DNA of 64,000 bases, from positions 5,766,001-5,830,000 of the forward strand of contig NC_017030.1 of the NCBI RefSeq assembly GCF_000255295.1, given 5' to 3'. Positions 1 to 10,436 of the stretch are shown here, piece by piece. Position 1 is the stretch's first letter, and every line of letters starts with the position of its first letter. The DNA comes from Corallococcus coralloides DSM 2259. GTDB taxonomy: Bacteria; Myxococcota; Myxococcia; Myxococcales; Myxococcaceae. A program made the translations under genes and the position numbers. The notes under the pieces were generated by a model. It was not told the origin of the DNA, did not search any database, and saw only the letters and a program-made list of their open reading frames with translations.

Positions 1-114
1 GCCCTGGCTGGAACAATTCACCTCCAGATACCTGCACACACCGGGTCGCCTTGAGGCGCACCCGGGTCGTTTCACTAGCGTGGCCTCCGTCCATTCCACC
101 TTGGAGGTCGCGAC

Positions 115-984
115 ATGGAAGAGGAACGCGGAAGGGCCTGGGTGCCCTGGCTGGTGACGGCGCTGGTGGCGGTGCTCGCGGGGCTGGTGCTCTATCTGTC
201 GCATCGCAGCACGACCCGCGCGGACGCGGAGGCGGCGACTGCCACTGCCCGAGCCAGTGAAGCGGAGGCCGCGAAGCAGCAACTTGAGGCGAAGCTGGCC
301 GCGCTGGAGGCGGAGCACGCGAAGCTGACCACAGAGAAGGATCAGCTCAACACGGAGAAGGAGCAGCTCAGCCAGACCGTGCAGGAGCAGGAGGCGGAGC
401 TCACCCGGCTCAAGGCCACCTACGAGGACCTTCAGGACAAGCTGAAGAAGGAGATCGCCGAGGGCGCCATCCGCCTGTCGCAGGACGGAGGCCGCCTCCA
501 GGTGGACCTGGTCGACAAGGTCCTCTTCGATTCGGGCGACGCCAGCATCAGCACGCGCGGTCAGGAGGTCCTCACCCGCCTGGGCGGCGTGCTGTCCAAG
601 GTGGATGACAAGCTCATCCAGGTGTCGGGCCACACGGATGACTCGCCGCCCACGCAGAAGCTCCAGGCCACCTTCCCCACCAACTGGGAGCTGTCCGTCG
701 CGCGCGCCGTCAACGTCGTGCGCTTCCTCCAGGAGAAGGGCGGCGTGCCCGCGAAGCGCATGCTCGCGGCCGGCTACGGCGACACGCGGCCCCTGGGGGC
801 CAATGCCTCGCCGCAGGGCCGCGCTCGCAACCGCCGCATCGAGCTGCTGTTGATCCCGGAGCTGGCCGCCAAGCGGAACCCCGCCATCGCGAAGGCGGCC
901 CCCGCGAAGGCGACGCCCGTGAAGGGTGCTCCGGCGAAGGCGGCTGCCACGAAGCCCGCCGTCGGGAAGAAGACCGGCCGGTAG
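115..984 (+). CDS. OmpA-family envelope protein with coiled coil
   Basis: This 289-residue protein probably links the inner membrane to peptidoglycan. A single membrane helix lies at about residues 9-29. A long charged coiled coil rich in A, E, K and Q follows at about 35-118, and then an OmpA/MotB C-terminal domain at about 125-250. That domain shows the peptidoglycan-binding signature: SGHTDD, then NWELSVARA, GYGDTRP and GRARNRRIEL. A repetitive Ala/Lys/Pro tail of about 38 residues ends the protein. The ATG follows a clear TTGGAGG ribosome site. It resembles the TM-coiled-coil-OmpA proteins common in myxobacteria. It lacks the plug segment and membrane aspartate expected of a MotB stator, so a motor role is unlikely. 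The first 114 bases before it hold no gene I can support. Confidence 0.9.
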   Translation: MEEERGRAWVPWLVTALVAVLAGLVLYLSHRSTTRADAEAATATARASEAEAAKQQLEAKLAALEAEHAKLTTEKDQLNTEKEQLSQTVQEQEAELTRLKATYEDLQDKLKKEIAEGAIRLSQDGGRLQVDLVDKVLFDSGDASISTRGQEVLTRLGGVLSKVDDKLIQVSGHTDDSPPTQKLQATFPTNWELSVARAVNVVRFLQEKGGVPAKRMLAAGYGDTRPLGANASPQGRARNRRIELLLIPELAAKRNPAIAKAAPAKATPVKGAPAKAAATKPAVGKKTGR

Positions 985-987
985 GCG

Positions 988-1536
988 TCAGGGCGATTCG
1001 GAGAGGTGGCGGGACGCCCGCCACTTCTTTCCGTTGAACAGGTAGACCCAGGTGGCGTTGCCCTCGCCCCAGTCGACCAGCCCCTGGCGTGCCGTCTTGG
1101 GTACGCCATGGGGGCCTGGCTTGGACCGGATGCCGTAGAGCTGGAGGCAGCTCACCTCGCGCGGCAGGGCGAGCACCTCCCGCACCTTCCCATCCTTCGT
1201 GAACAGCACGCGCACCGGCACGGAGCCGTTGCACGAATAGCCCTTGCCCGGGAACGCGTAGTCCGGCTGGCCATCCTTGTCGAAGTCCCCCTGGACGCAG
1301 GGCCACCCGTCCGTCTTCAAGGCGTTCAGGTCCACGCCAATCTCCGCGAGCTGGGCGGTCGCCGTGCCGGGCGTCCCCACGCAGAGGCAGCGCCAATTCT
1401 CCACCGGCGAACACGCCGGATCCGCGGGTGAAATCGCCACGCGTTCGCCGTCCGGCTTCACAGGCGGAGAGGCCTGCGCAGGGCTCAGGGCCGCCAGCGA
1501 AAGGGCCCACGGCCACATCCGACGCATCCGCATCAT
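988..1536 (-). CDS. Secreted hypothetical protein
   Basis: This 182-residue protein has a clear signal peptide (basic start MMRMRRM, hydrophobic core, cleavage after about residue 22). The ATG follows AGGAG at good spacing. The mature part carries several cysteines and a DxDxDG-type calcium-binding-like loop (GDFDKDGQPDYAFPG, about residues 83-97), as found in VCBS/FG-GAP-like proteins. I do not recognise a family beyond that. It is convergent with the OmpA-like gene, with only a few bases between stops. Function is unknown; the protein is presumably periplasmic or secreted. Confidence 0.75.
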   Translation of the reverse strand: MMRMRRMWPWALSLAALSPAQASPPVKPDGERVAISPADPACSPVENWRCLCVGTPGTATAQLAEIGVDLNALKTDGWPCVQGDFDKDGQPDYAFPGKGYSCNGSVPVRVLFTKDGKVREVLALPREVSCLQLYGIRSKPGPHGVPKTARQGLVDWGEGNATWVYLFNGKKWRASRHLSESP

Positions 1537-1620
1537 TCGTCGCTCCTGGTGTTCAACGTTCGCGGCGACATACCAGGAACAGGGCCGGGCGGTGGTGCGA
1601 CCGCCAGGCCCTGGACGGCG

Positions 1621-2795
1621 TCAGCGGAACTGCCAGGCCCGGACGTAGTTGACCTCGAACGCATTGCCTTCACCCGTCGGGGTCGTGCTGTCCGGCGTGC
1701 CGCTCGCGCTGCCGAACCACAGGTCCAGCAGGAGGTACATCGGGTCGCCCATGGACACGTTGACGGTGAGGAACGGCTGGCCGTCGAAGTAGAAGGTCTG
1801 CCGGTTCGCCTCCCACTTCACGCCGTAGACGTGGAAGGCCGCCGACAGGTCGGGCGTCTGCAACATCCGGAAGCCGGCGTTGCCATTGCTGGAGCCGTTG
1901 GGCCACACGGTGGCGGCGAAGGCGACCGGGTGCAGGCTGGAGTCACCCCAGCCGCTGTTGGGGCCACCGCCCGGGTACGCCTCCATGATGTCGATTTCGG
2001 GGCGGCGGTCGCCCGGGTGGGCGAAGAGCCAGAACGCCGGCCACACGCCCTTGCCGATGGGCAGCTTCGCCTGCATCTCGAAGTAGCCGTAGCGCTGCTG
2101 GAACTTCCCATCCGTGTCGAGGGTCCGGTTGAAGAAGTTGCCGCTGGCGTCGCGCTGCGGCCAGATCTTCAGCACGCCGTTGCGGACCGCGTAGTTGACG
2201 GTGGGGTTCGGGGTCTCGTACCAGATGTGATCATTCCACACGCTGGTGTTGAAGCCGCTGTTGAACTCCTCGGAGAGGTCAGCACATAGGCGCTCGCGTC
2301 CTGTCCCACGGGGCCGTTGCCTGTAGGCTGCCCCCCGCCGACGGTGAGCGTTCCGACGGTGTAGCGCAGCTCGTTGTCGGCCGTGACGCCGCTGCCCGTC
2401 GCCAGCGCCACCCGCTGCATGGGCGAGGCGATGTTGTAGAGCCCCACGCGAACCGTGTACGTGCCCGAGGCGAGGTTCGTGGGGAGCGCCACGACGCGGT
2501 TGTAGGCGATGGCGCCGCTCCAGGTCGCCGTGCTGACCGGCGGCAGGTGGTCCGCGCCCAGGTTGGGGTACTGCACACCGTTCGCATCCACCAGGTGGAC
2601 GAAGACGTAATAGCTCTGGCTCATCGGCACGGCGTTGAATCGCATCGCCACCGTGACGGTCTGGCCGGGCTGCGACGACAGGCTGGGCGTGCCCAGCCGC
2701 TGGACGGTGCTCGTCTGGGCAGCGCTGACCGCGGGGATCAGCGCCAGGAGCATGGCGGCGAAGAGCGAAGCGGGACTTCGTCTGGACGACGTCAT
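1621..2795 (-). pseudogene. Secreted glycoside hydrolase family 16, frameshifted
   Basis: The gene begins at 2795 with a signal peptide (MTSSRRSPASLFAAM..., cleaved near AVSAAQ) and an N-terminal beta-sandwich-like domain of about 150 residues. That frame runs out of sense near 2276. The GH16 catalytic domain continues in another frame from SEEFNSGFNTSVWNDHIWYE to the stop at 1621. It carries the catalytic motif EIDIMEAY (about 1979-2002; EXDXXE, nucleophile and acid/base glutamates) and an intact C-terminal WQFR. GH16 enzymes hydrolyse beta-1,3 or beta-1,3-1,4 glucans, so the role would be degradation of external polysaccharide. Adding one base near 2276 would join the frames as AYVLTFSEEFNSG, so this is a recent mutation or a sequencing error. 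Confidence 0.85.
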
Positions 2796-2886
2796 GTGGC
2801 TCTCCGGGAGTAGACGAACGCACTGCCTGCTCAGCAGTACGCCATTCACGGCCATACCCGAAAATCCGTTTGTCCAGACCTTGGAA

Positions 2887-3768
2887 TCAGTCCTGCTTCA
2901 AGGTGCGGAACACCGCGGGCAACTCCTGCTCACCCAGCCCCGCGCCGAGAGCCCGCCGGTAGTTCTCCAGCAGCTCCCGCGGGAAGCGAGCGCTGATGCG
3001 GGCGTCCGTGCTCAGCCGGACGATGTGTTCGATGGCCGCGACATGGGTGTTGAGGCTGCACTGCTGGCCGGTGAAGTCGTTGCGGGCGATCATGTCCTGC
3101 GCGGCGTCCGCGGTGACGGAGATCAATCCCAGGAAGGAGTTCTTCTGGGCGAAGAAGGCCTTCGGGTCCAGCCCCTCGGCCTGGCACATCGCCGCGGCGT
3201 GGAGGACGGCCAGGGAGCCTCCGTAGTAGGCCTCGAGGATCGCGCAGTCGAGCGTCGCGGCGGAGCCGATCTTCTCGTCGACGTAGACGGAGTTCCTGGC
3301 GATGGCCTGGAGGGTCTCCTGGTGCCGGTCGAACACCGCTCGCGACCCGGCGTAGTAGACCGTCGCGTAGTCGGTGGCCACGAACGCGGGATAGGCGAGG
3401 ATCGCCGCATCCAGGTAGTCCACGCCGTGGGCCCTCGCCCACTCCAGGCCGCCGCGCGCATCCGCCGGTGAGCCGCTGGTGAGCTGGACCAGCGTCGTTC
3501 CGGCCAGCGCCGACGCGACGGCCTGTGAGGCGACCAGCTCCGACCACGCCGCGTAGTTGGACAGCGAGACGACCACGAGCGACCGCCCGGTGACGGCCTC
3601 CACCAGGTTCTCGAACGCGACGGTGCCACCGCCCACGGCCCTGGCCTTGCCCGGCGTCCGGTTCCACACCGCGACGTCGTGCCCCGCCGCGGCGAAGGCT
3701 CGCGCCAGCGCGCTGCCCATGAGACCACTGCCAATCACCGCGAGCTTCGTCGAACGGCTGGACGTCAT
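2887..3768 (-). CDS. NAD(P)-dependent dehydrogenase, imine-reductase / beta-hydroxyacid type
   Basis: The 293-residue protein starts with a Rossmann NADP-binding domain: VIGSGLMGSALARAF at about residues 10-24, then VWNRTPGKA, typical of the 6-phosphogluconate/3-hydroxyisobutyrate dehydrogenase superfamily. The C-terminal half (DCAILEAYYGG, LGLISVTADAA) looks like the helical domain of imine reductases and reductive aminases rather than the classic catalytic-lysine beta-hydroxyacid enzymes. I chose ATG 3768 (MTSSRST) because the in-frame extension to 3807 is not conserved-looking. The substrate is unknown. No operon partner is visible; the frameshifted GH16 gene starts about 90 bases downstream on the same strand. 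Confidence 0.8.
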   Translation of the reverse strand: MTSSRSTKLAVIGSGLMGSALARAFAAAGHDVAVWNRTPGKARAVGGGTVAFENLVEAVTGRSLVVVSLSNYAAWSELVASQAVASALAGTTLVQLTSGSPADARGGLEWARAHGVDYLDAAILAYPAFVATDYATVYYAGSRAVFDRHQETLQAIARNSVYVDEKIGSAATLDCAILEAYYGGSLAVLHAAAMCQAEGLDPKAFFAQKNSFLGLISVTADAAQDMIARNDFTGQQCSLNTHVAAIEHIVRLSTDARISARFPRELLENYRRALGAGLGEQELPAVFRTLKQD

Positions 3769-4033
3769 CGTCACGCTCCTGTTGTGAGGCACCCAGCCTC
3801 GAAGCACGAGCGCCTCGCGTCAACCCGGGACGCACCTGGATGCTATTCTTCGAGGCCTCGGCGAAGTCGCGGCGCGCGGGTGCTCCCCTGGCATCCATCC
3901 GGCAGGCCCTGAAATCAGCCAATGAATCCAACCTCCTTCCCTAATCCTAGGGATGGGAATGACCTGTGACCGCGCACAGAATGGACATCGAAACCTCCTG
4001 CCTCCAACCACTCACCAGGAGTTGAAGCCAGCC

Positions 4034-4855
4034 ATGAGAGCGACCCTATTCGCGATGATCTTTAGCGTATGGACACTCAGCTGTGGCGTTGCCCCAGGAC
4101 CTGCTGACGAGACAGAGGAGATCATCAGCAACCTCACGGAGGCCGGATTTCCATCGGACGACATCATGGTGAGCGGTGGCGCCGTCTATGTCGGACGTGA
4201 CACAGTCGTTACCCTCGACGCGTCGCGAGAAATGCTTCAGACGGACAGCGACACGCGAGAGCAATATCGCACGACCAATGTCATTTCTCGCGACGTCAAG
4301 TGGATCAAGATCAGGGTGCCGGCCTCAGCCCCAGCAACCATCCGCACGGGACTGAACGAGGCAATGAAGAACTTCAACGATCTCAAGCTCTCCTTCGAGT
4401 TCATGCCTGAACCCATCGATCCGTGCGACCGCGTGCCTCCGCCTTGCCCTGGCACTGGCATCATGAGCACCATCGACATGGTCATCAACCCAGCCTCTCC
4501 TGGTGGCGGCGGCTCATCGGGTGGAGCCCCATCCAATGGCCTCCCCTATCCACGGTTTTCCATCAGCAGTTCAATCGCATCCTCCCCCATCAACACCATC
4601 GAGCACGTGATCACCCACGAACTGGGTCACGTCGTCGGCCTCCGTCATTCGGACTTCTACAATCGCAGTATCAGCTGCGGCGGGAGTGCCGTTAACGAAG
4701 GCTCCGCTGGCGTGGGTGCTGTGCTCATCCCGGGGACACCCAACTCGGCCACAGCGGGCGGCTCAATCATGAACTCCTGCATTCCGACAGGTTCCACTGG
4801 CGAGTTCACCTCGAGTGACATCACGGCCCTGACCTACCTGTACGGGACAGAGTAG
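4034..4855 (+). CDS. M57-like zinc metallopeptidase, lipoprotein
   Basis: This 273-residue protein has a lipoprotein signal (hydrophobic start, then SC at residues 16-17 as lipobox). The zinc-binding motif HELGHVVGLRH lies at residues 195-205, with a metzincin-type Met-turn SIMNS about 40 residues later. This matches the HEIGH metallopeptidases (Peptidase_M57) that are numerous in myxobacteria. They act outside the cytoplasm, probably on proteins of prey or matrix. The ATG is preceded by CAGGAGTTG. Codon use is visibly less G/C-biased than in the neighbours. A glycine-rich insertion (about 158-166) lies before the catalytic helix. Confidence 0.85.
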   Translation: MRATLFAMIFSVWTLSCGVAPGPADETEEIISNLTEAGFPSDDIMVSGGAVYVGRDTVVTLDASREMLQTDSDTREQYRTTNVISRDVKWIKIRVPASAPATIRTGLNEAMKNFNDLKLSFEFMPEPIDPCDRVPPPCPGTGIMSTIDMVINPASPGGGGSSGGAPSNGLPYPRFSISSSIASSPINTIEHVITHELGHVVGLRHSDFYNRSISCGGSAVNEGSAGVGAVLIPGTPNSATAGGSIMNSCIPTGSTGEFTSSDITALTYLYGTE

Positions 4856-4882
4856 CGGGCAGGGCCTTTCCTCCCTGCCCGC
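4855..4882 (+). terminator. Stem-loop after the M57-like peptidase gene
   Basis: A perfect 10-bp stem (4855-4864 with 4873-4882) and an 8-base loop start on the last base of the stop codon. No T-run follows, so it could be a weak terminator or an mRNA-stabilising hairpin. Confidence 0.5.
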
Positions 4883-4959
4883 TCAGCGGCCTGGCGTCCT
4901 TCCTCACTCCAGGTGCGCCCGCACCGCGTCATCCCCATCCCTCCCCCCGAGGAGATGCC

Positions 4960-5976
4960 ATGGCCAGGAAGATGAAAGCGGCGCAGGTGCAGAAGGCGGA
5001 CGGCACGCTCGAAGTGGTCGAGCGCGAGATCCCCGAGCCCGGTCCCGGGCAGGTCCGGATCGCCGTGGAGGCATGTGGCGTCTGCCACAGCGACGCCATC
5101 ACCAAGGAAGGCTGGATGCCCATCCAGTACCCCCGGGTGCCGGGCCATGAGGTGGTGGGCCGCATCGAACGGGTGGGCACTGGCGTGACGGCCTGGAAGG
5201 AAGGGCAGCACGTTGGGGTGGGCTGGCACGGAGGCCATTGCGGCCAGTGTGTCGCGTGCCGCAGCGGCGACTTCGTCACCTGTGAGAAGCAGCAGATCTG
5301 CGGCATCAGCTACGACGGTGGCTACGCGGAGTACCTGGTCGCGCCCCAGGAGGCGCTGGCCCGGGTCCCGGAGGGGATGAGCTCCGAGGATGCCGCGCCC
5401 CTGCTCTGCGCGGGCGTCACCACGTACAACTCCCTGCGCAACATGGGCGCGCGGCCGGGGGACCTGGTCGCGGTGCAAGGCATTGGCGGCCTGGGCCACC
5501 TGGCCATCCAGTACGCCAGCAAGTTCGGCTACCGCACCGCCGCCATCTCGCGTGGCGCGGACAAGAAGGCCCTGGCGATGGAGCTGGGCGCGCACGAGTA
5601 CATCGACACGGAGAAGGGCAAACCGGCGGAGGCCCTCCAGAAGCTCGGGGGCGCTCGCGTCATCATGATGACCGCGTCGAGCAGCAGCCTCGCGGGCGAG
5701 CTCATTGGAGGCCTGGGGCGCAACGGCACCCTGCTGCTGCTGGGCGCGGGCTCGGAGCCCATCCCCGTGAGCAGCCTGTCCATGATCAGCAAGCGCACGC
5801 GCATCCAGGGCTGGCCCAGCGGCGTGCCCCAGGACTCGCAGGAGACCATGGCCTTCAGCGCGCTCGCGGGCGTGCGCTCGCGCAACGAGGTGTTCCCCCT
5901 GGACCGCGCGGCGGAGGCCTACGAGCGGATGATGAGCAACAAGGCCCGCTTCCGGGTGGTGCTCAAGATGCGCTGA
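4960..5976 (+). CDS. Zinc-dependent alcohol dehydrogenase
   Basis: This 338-residue medium-chain dehydrogenase oxidises alcohols or reduces aldehydes with NAD(P). The GroES-like domain has catalytic-zinc ligands in ACGVCHSD (C42) and PGHE (H63, E64). A four-cysteine structural zinc site is at C94, C97, C100 and C108. The Rossmann fold follows with GIGGLGHLAIQYASKFG. Length and motif order are normal for the AdhP/YahK-like family. The ATG follows GAGGAGATGCC. The M28 peptidase gene lies just downstream on the same strand, but I see no functional link. The substrate is not predictable. Confidence 0.92.
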   Translation: MARKMKAAQVQKADGTLEVVEREIPEPGPGQVRIAVEACGVCHSDAITKEGWMPIQYPRVPGHEVVGRIERVGTGVTAWKEGQHVGVGWHGGHCGQCVACRSGDFVTCEKQQICGISYDGGYAEYLVAPQEALARVPEGMSSEDAAPLLCAGVTTYNSLRNMGARPGDLVAVQGIGGLGHLAIQYASKFGYRTAAISRGADKKALAMELGAHEYIDTEKGKPAEALQKLGGARVIMMTASSSSLAGELIGGLGRNGTLLLLGAGSEPIPVSSLSMISKRTRIQGWPSGVPQDSQETMAFSALAGVRSRNEVFPLDRAAEAYERMMSNKARFRVVLKMR

Positions 5977-6037
5977 CTTGCCGGGGAACGGCCGGGGTGG
6001 GGATGCTTGCGCCGTCCTCTTCCCCGGTGCCCTCCGC

Positions 6038-7567
6038 ATGTCCCCTCCCCGTCCGCTCCTCCGCCTCGCGGCGCTGTCCCTCGCCCTGGCCCTCCCGGCT
6101 CCCACCTGGGCCGAGGAGGCCCCTCCCTCCGTGCGTGAGCGTGAAGCCGCGCTGCTCGTGGGGAGCGTGCTGGGGGCAACGCCCATGCTGGAGGACCTGC
6201 GCTCGCTGGTGGATGAAGTGGGTGGGAGGGCCACCGGCTCCGAAGCCAATCAGCGCTCCGTGTCCTGGGCCCTGGAGCGCTTCCGCGCCGCGGGCGTGAC
6301 GGCGCGTGCGGAGCCCTTCCCCATGCCGGCGCTGTGGCTGGAGCGCGCCGCCACGGCGTCCGTGAAGGGCCAGGACGTGAGCTTCGCCCCGCGCGTTGCC
6401 GCGATGCCCTTCTCCACCGCCACGCCCAAGGGAGGCCTCACCGCGCCGATGCTGGACGCGGGCCGGGGCGCCGACGCGGACTTCAAGCGCCTGGGTACGA
6501 AGGCGCGCGGCGCGTACCTGCTGGTGGAGACGGACGAGCTCAAGGACGTCGACGGGCTCTTCCGCGAGTACGACGAGGCGGCGACCATCGAGTCCCGCGC
6601 GTTCGCCGCGGGCGTGGCTGGCGTCGTCTACATGGGCAGCCGGCCGGGCAATCAGCTCTACCGGCACAGCGTCTCCGTGGGCCCCAGGAACACCCGCCCC
6701 ATGCTGGTGATGGAGCGCGACGGCGCGAAGCGCGCGCTGCGGCTGCTGCGCTCCGGCAAGACGCTGAACCTCACCGCGGTGTTGGACCTGCGAACGGGCG
6801 GTCCCTACGAGTCACGCAACGTCATTGGCGAGATTCGCGGCACCACGCATCCCGACGAGGTCGTCGTGCTGGGGGCGCACCTGGACAGCTGGGACCTGGG
6901 CGGCGGCGCGCTGGACAACGGCGCCAACGTCGCGATGCTGCTCGACCTCGCACGGCAGATGCAGCGCCTGGGCCTGAAGCCCGCGCGCACCGTGCGCTTC
7001 GCGCTGTGGAACGGCGAGGAGCAGGGCATGTACGGCTCGGCTGGCTATGCGCGCACGCACGCGGCGGAGCTGGACCGGCACACCCTGGCGCTGTCGGTGG
7101 ACATCGGCTGCGGGCGCATCACCGGCTTCTACACGAATGGCCGGCCCGCGCTGGTGCCGCTGGTGGACAAGGCCTTGAGGCCGGTGGCGGGCCTGGGCCC
7201 CTTCACGCAGGTGGACGTGCCGGTGGTGGGCACCGACAACTTCGACTTCATGATCCACGGCGTGGCCAACCTCATCGCCAACCAGGAGCCGGCCACGTAC
7301 GGGCCCAACTACCACGCGCGCTCGGACGAGTTCGAACAGTGCGACGCGCGCACGCTGCGCGCCAACGCGGCCGTGGTGGGCGCGCTCGCGTGGGGCTTCG
7401 CGACGATGGAAGAGAAGCTGCCCCGTCAGAGCCGCGCGGAGGTGGAAGCACTCGTGCGCGACACCGACCTGGGCCAGCAGATGAAGTCGTTCAACGTCTG
7501 GGAGGAATGGACCGCGGGAACCCGGGGGCACCCGCTCGAAGGGAAGCCCGCCCCGGCACTGCGCTGA
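6038..7567 (+). CDS. Secreted M28-family metallopeptidase
   Basis: The 509-residue protein has a signal peptide (MSPPRPLLRLAALSLALA..., cleaved near TWAEE). A PA-like insert lies at about 130-220, followed by the M28 catalytic core. The two-zinc ligands are visible: GAHLDSWDLG (H and D), ALDNGANVA (bridging D), ALWNGEEQGM (catalytic E and ligand E), SVDIG and the late YHARSDEF histidine. It resembles carboxypeptidase Q-type aminopeptidases that trim dipeptides outside the cell. I chose ATG 6038 because it begins the signal peptide; the frame is open back to 5978. A stem-loop follows the stop. Confidence 0.9.
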   Translation: MSPPRPLLRLAALSLALALPAPTWAEEAPPSVREREAALLVGSVLGATPMLEDLRSLVDEVGGRATGSEANQRSVSWALERFRAAGVTARAEPFPMPALWLERAATASVKGQDVSFAPRVAAMPFSTATPKGGLTAPMLDAGRGADADFKRLGTKARGAYLLVETDELKDVDGLFREYDEAATIESRAFAAGVAGVVYMGSRPGNQLYRHSVSVGPRNTRPMLVMERDGAKRALRLLRSGKTLNLTAVLDLRTGGPYESRNVIGEIRGTTHPDEVVVLGAHLDSWDLGGGALDNGANVAMLLDLARQMQRLGLKPARTVRFALWNGEEQGMYGSAGYARTHAAELDRHTLALSVDIGCGRITGFYTNGRPALVPLVDKALRPVAGLGPFTQVDVPVVGTDNFDFMIHGVANLIANQEPATYGPNYHARSDEFEQCDARTLRANAAVVGALAWGFATMEEKLPRQSRAEVEALVRDTDLGQQMKSFNVWEEWTAGTRGHPLEGKPAPALR

Positions 7568-7585
7568 AGCAGGCAGCCCTCCAGG

Positions 7586-7606
7586 CCCCAGGCCGCTCGC
7601 CTGGGG
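7586..7606. terminator. Stem-loop between convergent genes
   Basis: An 8-bp perfect stem (7586-7593 with 7599-7606) with a 5-base loop lies between the stop of the M28 peptidase gene and the convergent small gene. There is no T-run. It is possibly a shared terminator. Confidence 0.4.
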
Positions 7607-7622
7607 ACAGTGCCTGACGGCC

Positions 7623-7823
7623 TCAGAGAGCCGCTGGCTGCTCTTGATGCATCCGGGACTCCACCTGGCGCTGGATGACCCACAGCTGGTCGAGCCGGCG
7701 CTTCAGCTCCTCACGCAGCTCGAGCTTGTCGGTGCGGACGATCTCGTCCCGCAGCGCATCGGCGCTTTCGGCCAGCACGGCGTGGAGCAGGTGGATCTGC
7801 TGCTGGGAGAACTCCAGGACCAT
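7623..7823 (-). CDS. Small helical hypothetical protein
   Basis: This is a 66-residue, highly charged, helix-forming protein (MVLEFSQQQIHLL..., then ELREELKRRLDQLW). I chose ATG 7823 because GATGAGGTG lies at good spacing before it. A second ATG at 7835 and a much longer open frame to 7976 have no ribosome site. I recognise no family. It looks like a small soluble helical-bundle or coiled-coil protein. It stands alone between the M28 peptidase and pyrophosphatase genes. Confidence 0.6.
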   Translation of the reverse strand: MVLEFSQQQIHLLHAVLAESADALRDEIVRTDKLELREELKRRLDQLWVIQRQVESRMHQEQPAAL

Positions 7824-7988
7824 GGGACACCTCATCGTCAGGAGAACAGCGCGCGGCACACACCATGAAGTGTAAGCACGCGCTCGCCCACTGCCCCTGA
7901 CGCGGCCGGCATTGCCTGGCCGGGTGTCTGGTCTCCTACACCCAGGGTGCGGCGCCCCGAAGCCGGGTGGCCGCACCCCAGGGACGGC

Positions 7989-10067
<2,079 letters not shown>

Positions 10068-10436
10068 CCGTTCCTCCAGAGCAGTCCCGGGGGCCCCTGA
10101 CCGCTCACCCTGCGGATCGCTCGCGTGCCGCGCGAAATGTGCGGAGGGCCTATACGTGATTTCAGGGCAAGCGGGGAGCCTCCTCGGAGCGGTCGGCCCC
10201 ACCGGGGTCCTTGACGCGGTAGGAGTTCAAAGGGATCCGGCGGGGCCTGGAGGGCCCATCGAGTGGGCTGAAGTGCCCGTATTCACTGGCGATTCAGTGC
10301 GACACAGGGGGAGGTTTCACCGCCACCCCGGGGTTGGAGCGCCACCGCGAGTTCCAGCCACAGCGGCATGCCGGTTCGCGGGAGGGCGTACCCCCAGCAC
10401 CTGGACATGCCAGCATGACGCCCCAATGGGGGTGGA
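10068..10436. other. Divergent intergenic region, no gene seen
   Basis: These 369 bases separate the pyrophosphatase start from the ATPase-TOPRIM start. Promoters for both must lie here, but I see no confident -35/-10 pair, no RNA gene and no strong inverted repeat. Only short GGGCC/GGCCC hairpins occur. Confidence 0.4.

Noticed and set aside
1..114. Possible tail of an upstream gene
   Set aside because: No open frame with coding character reaches from the window edge; only a shadow frame overlaps the OmpA-like gene.
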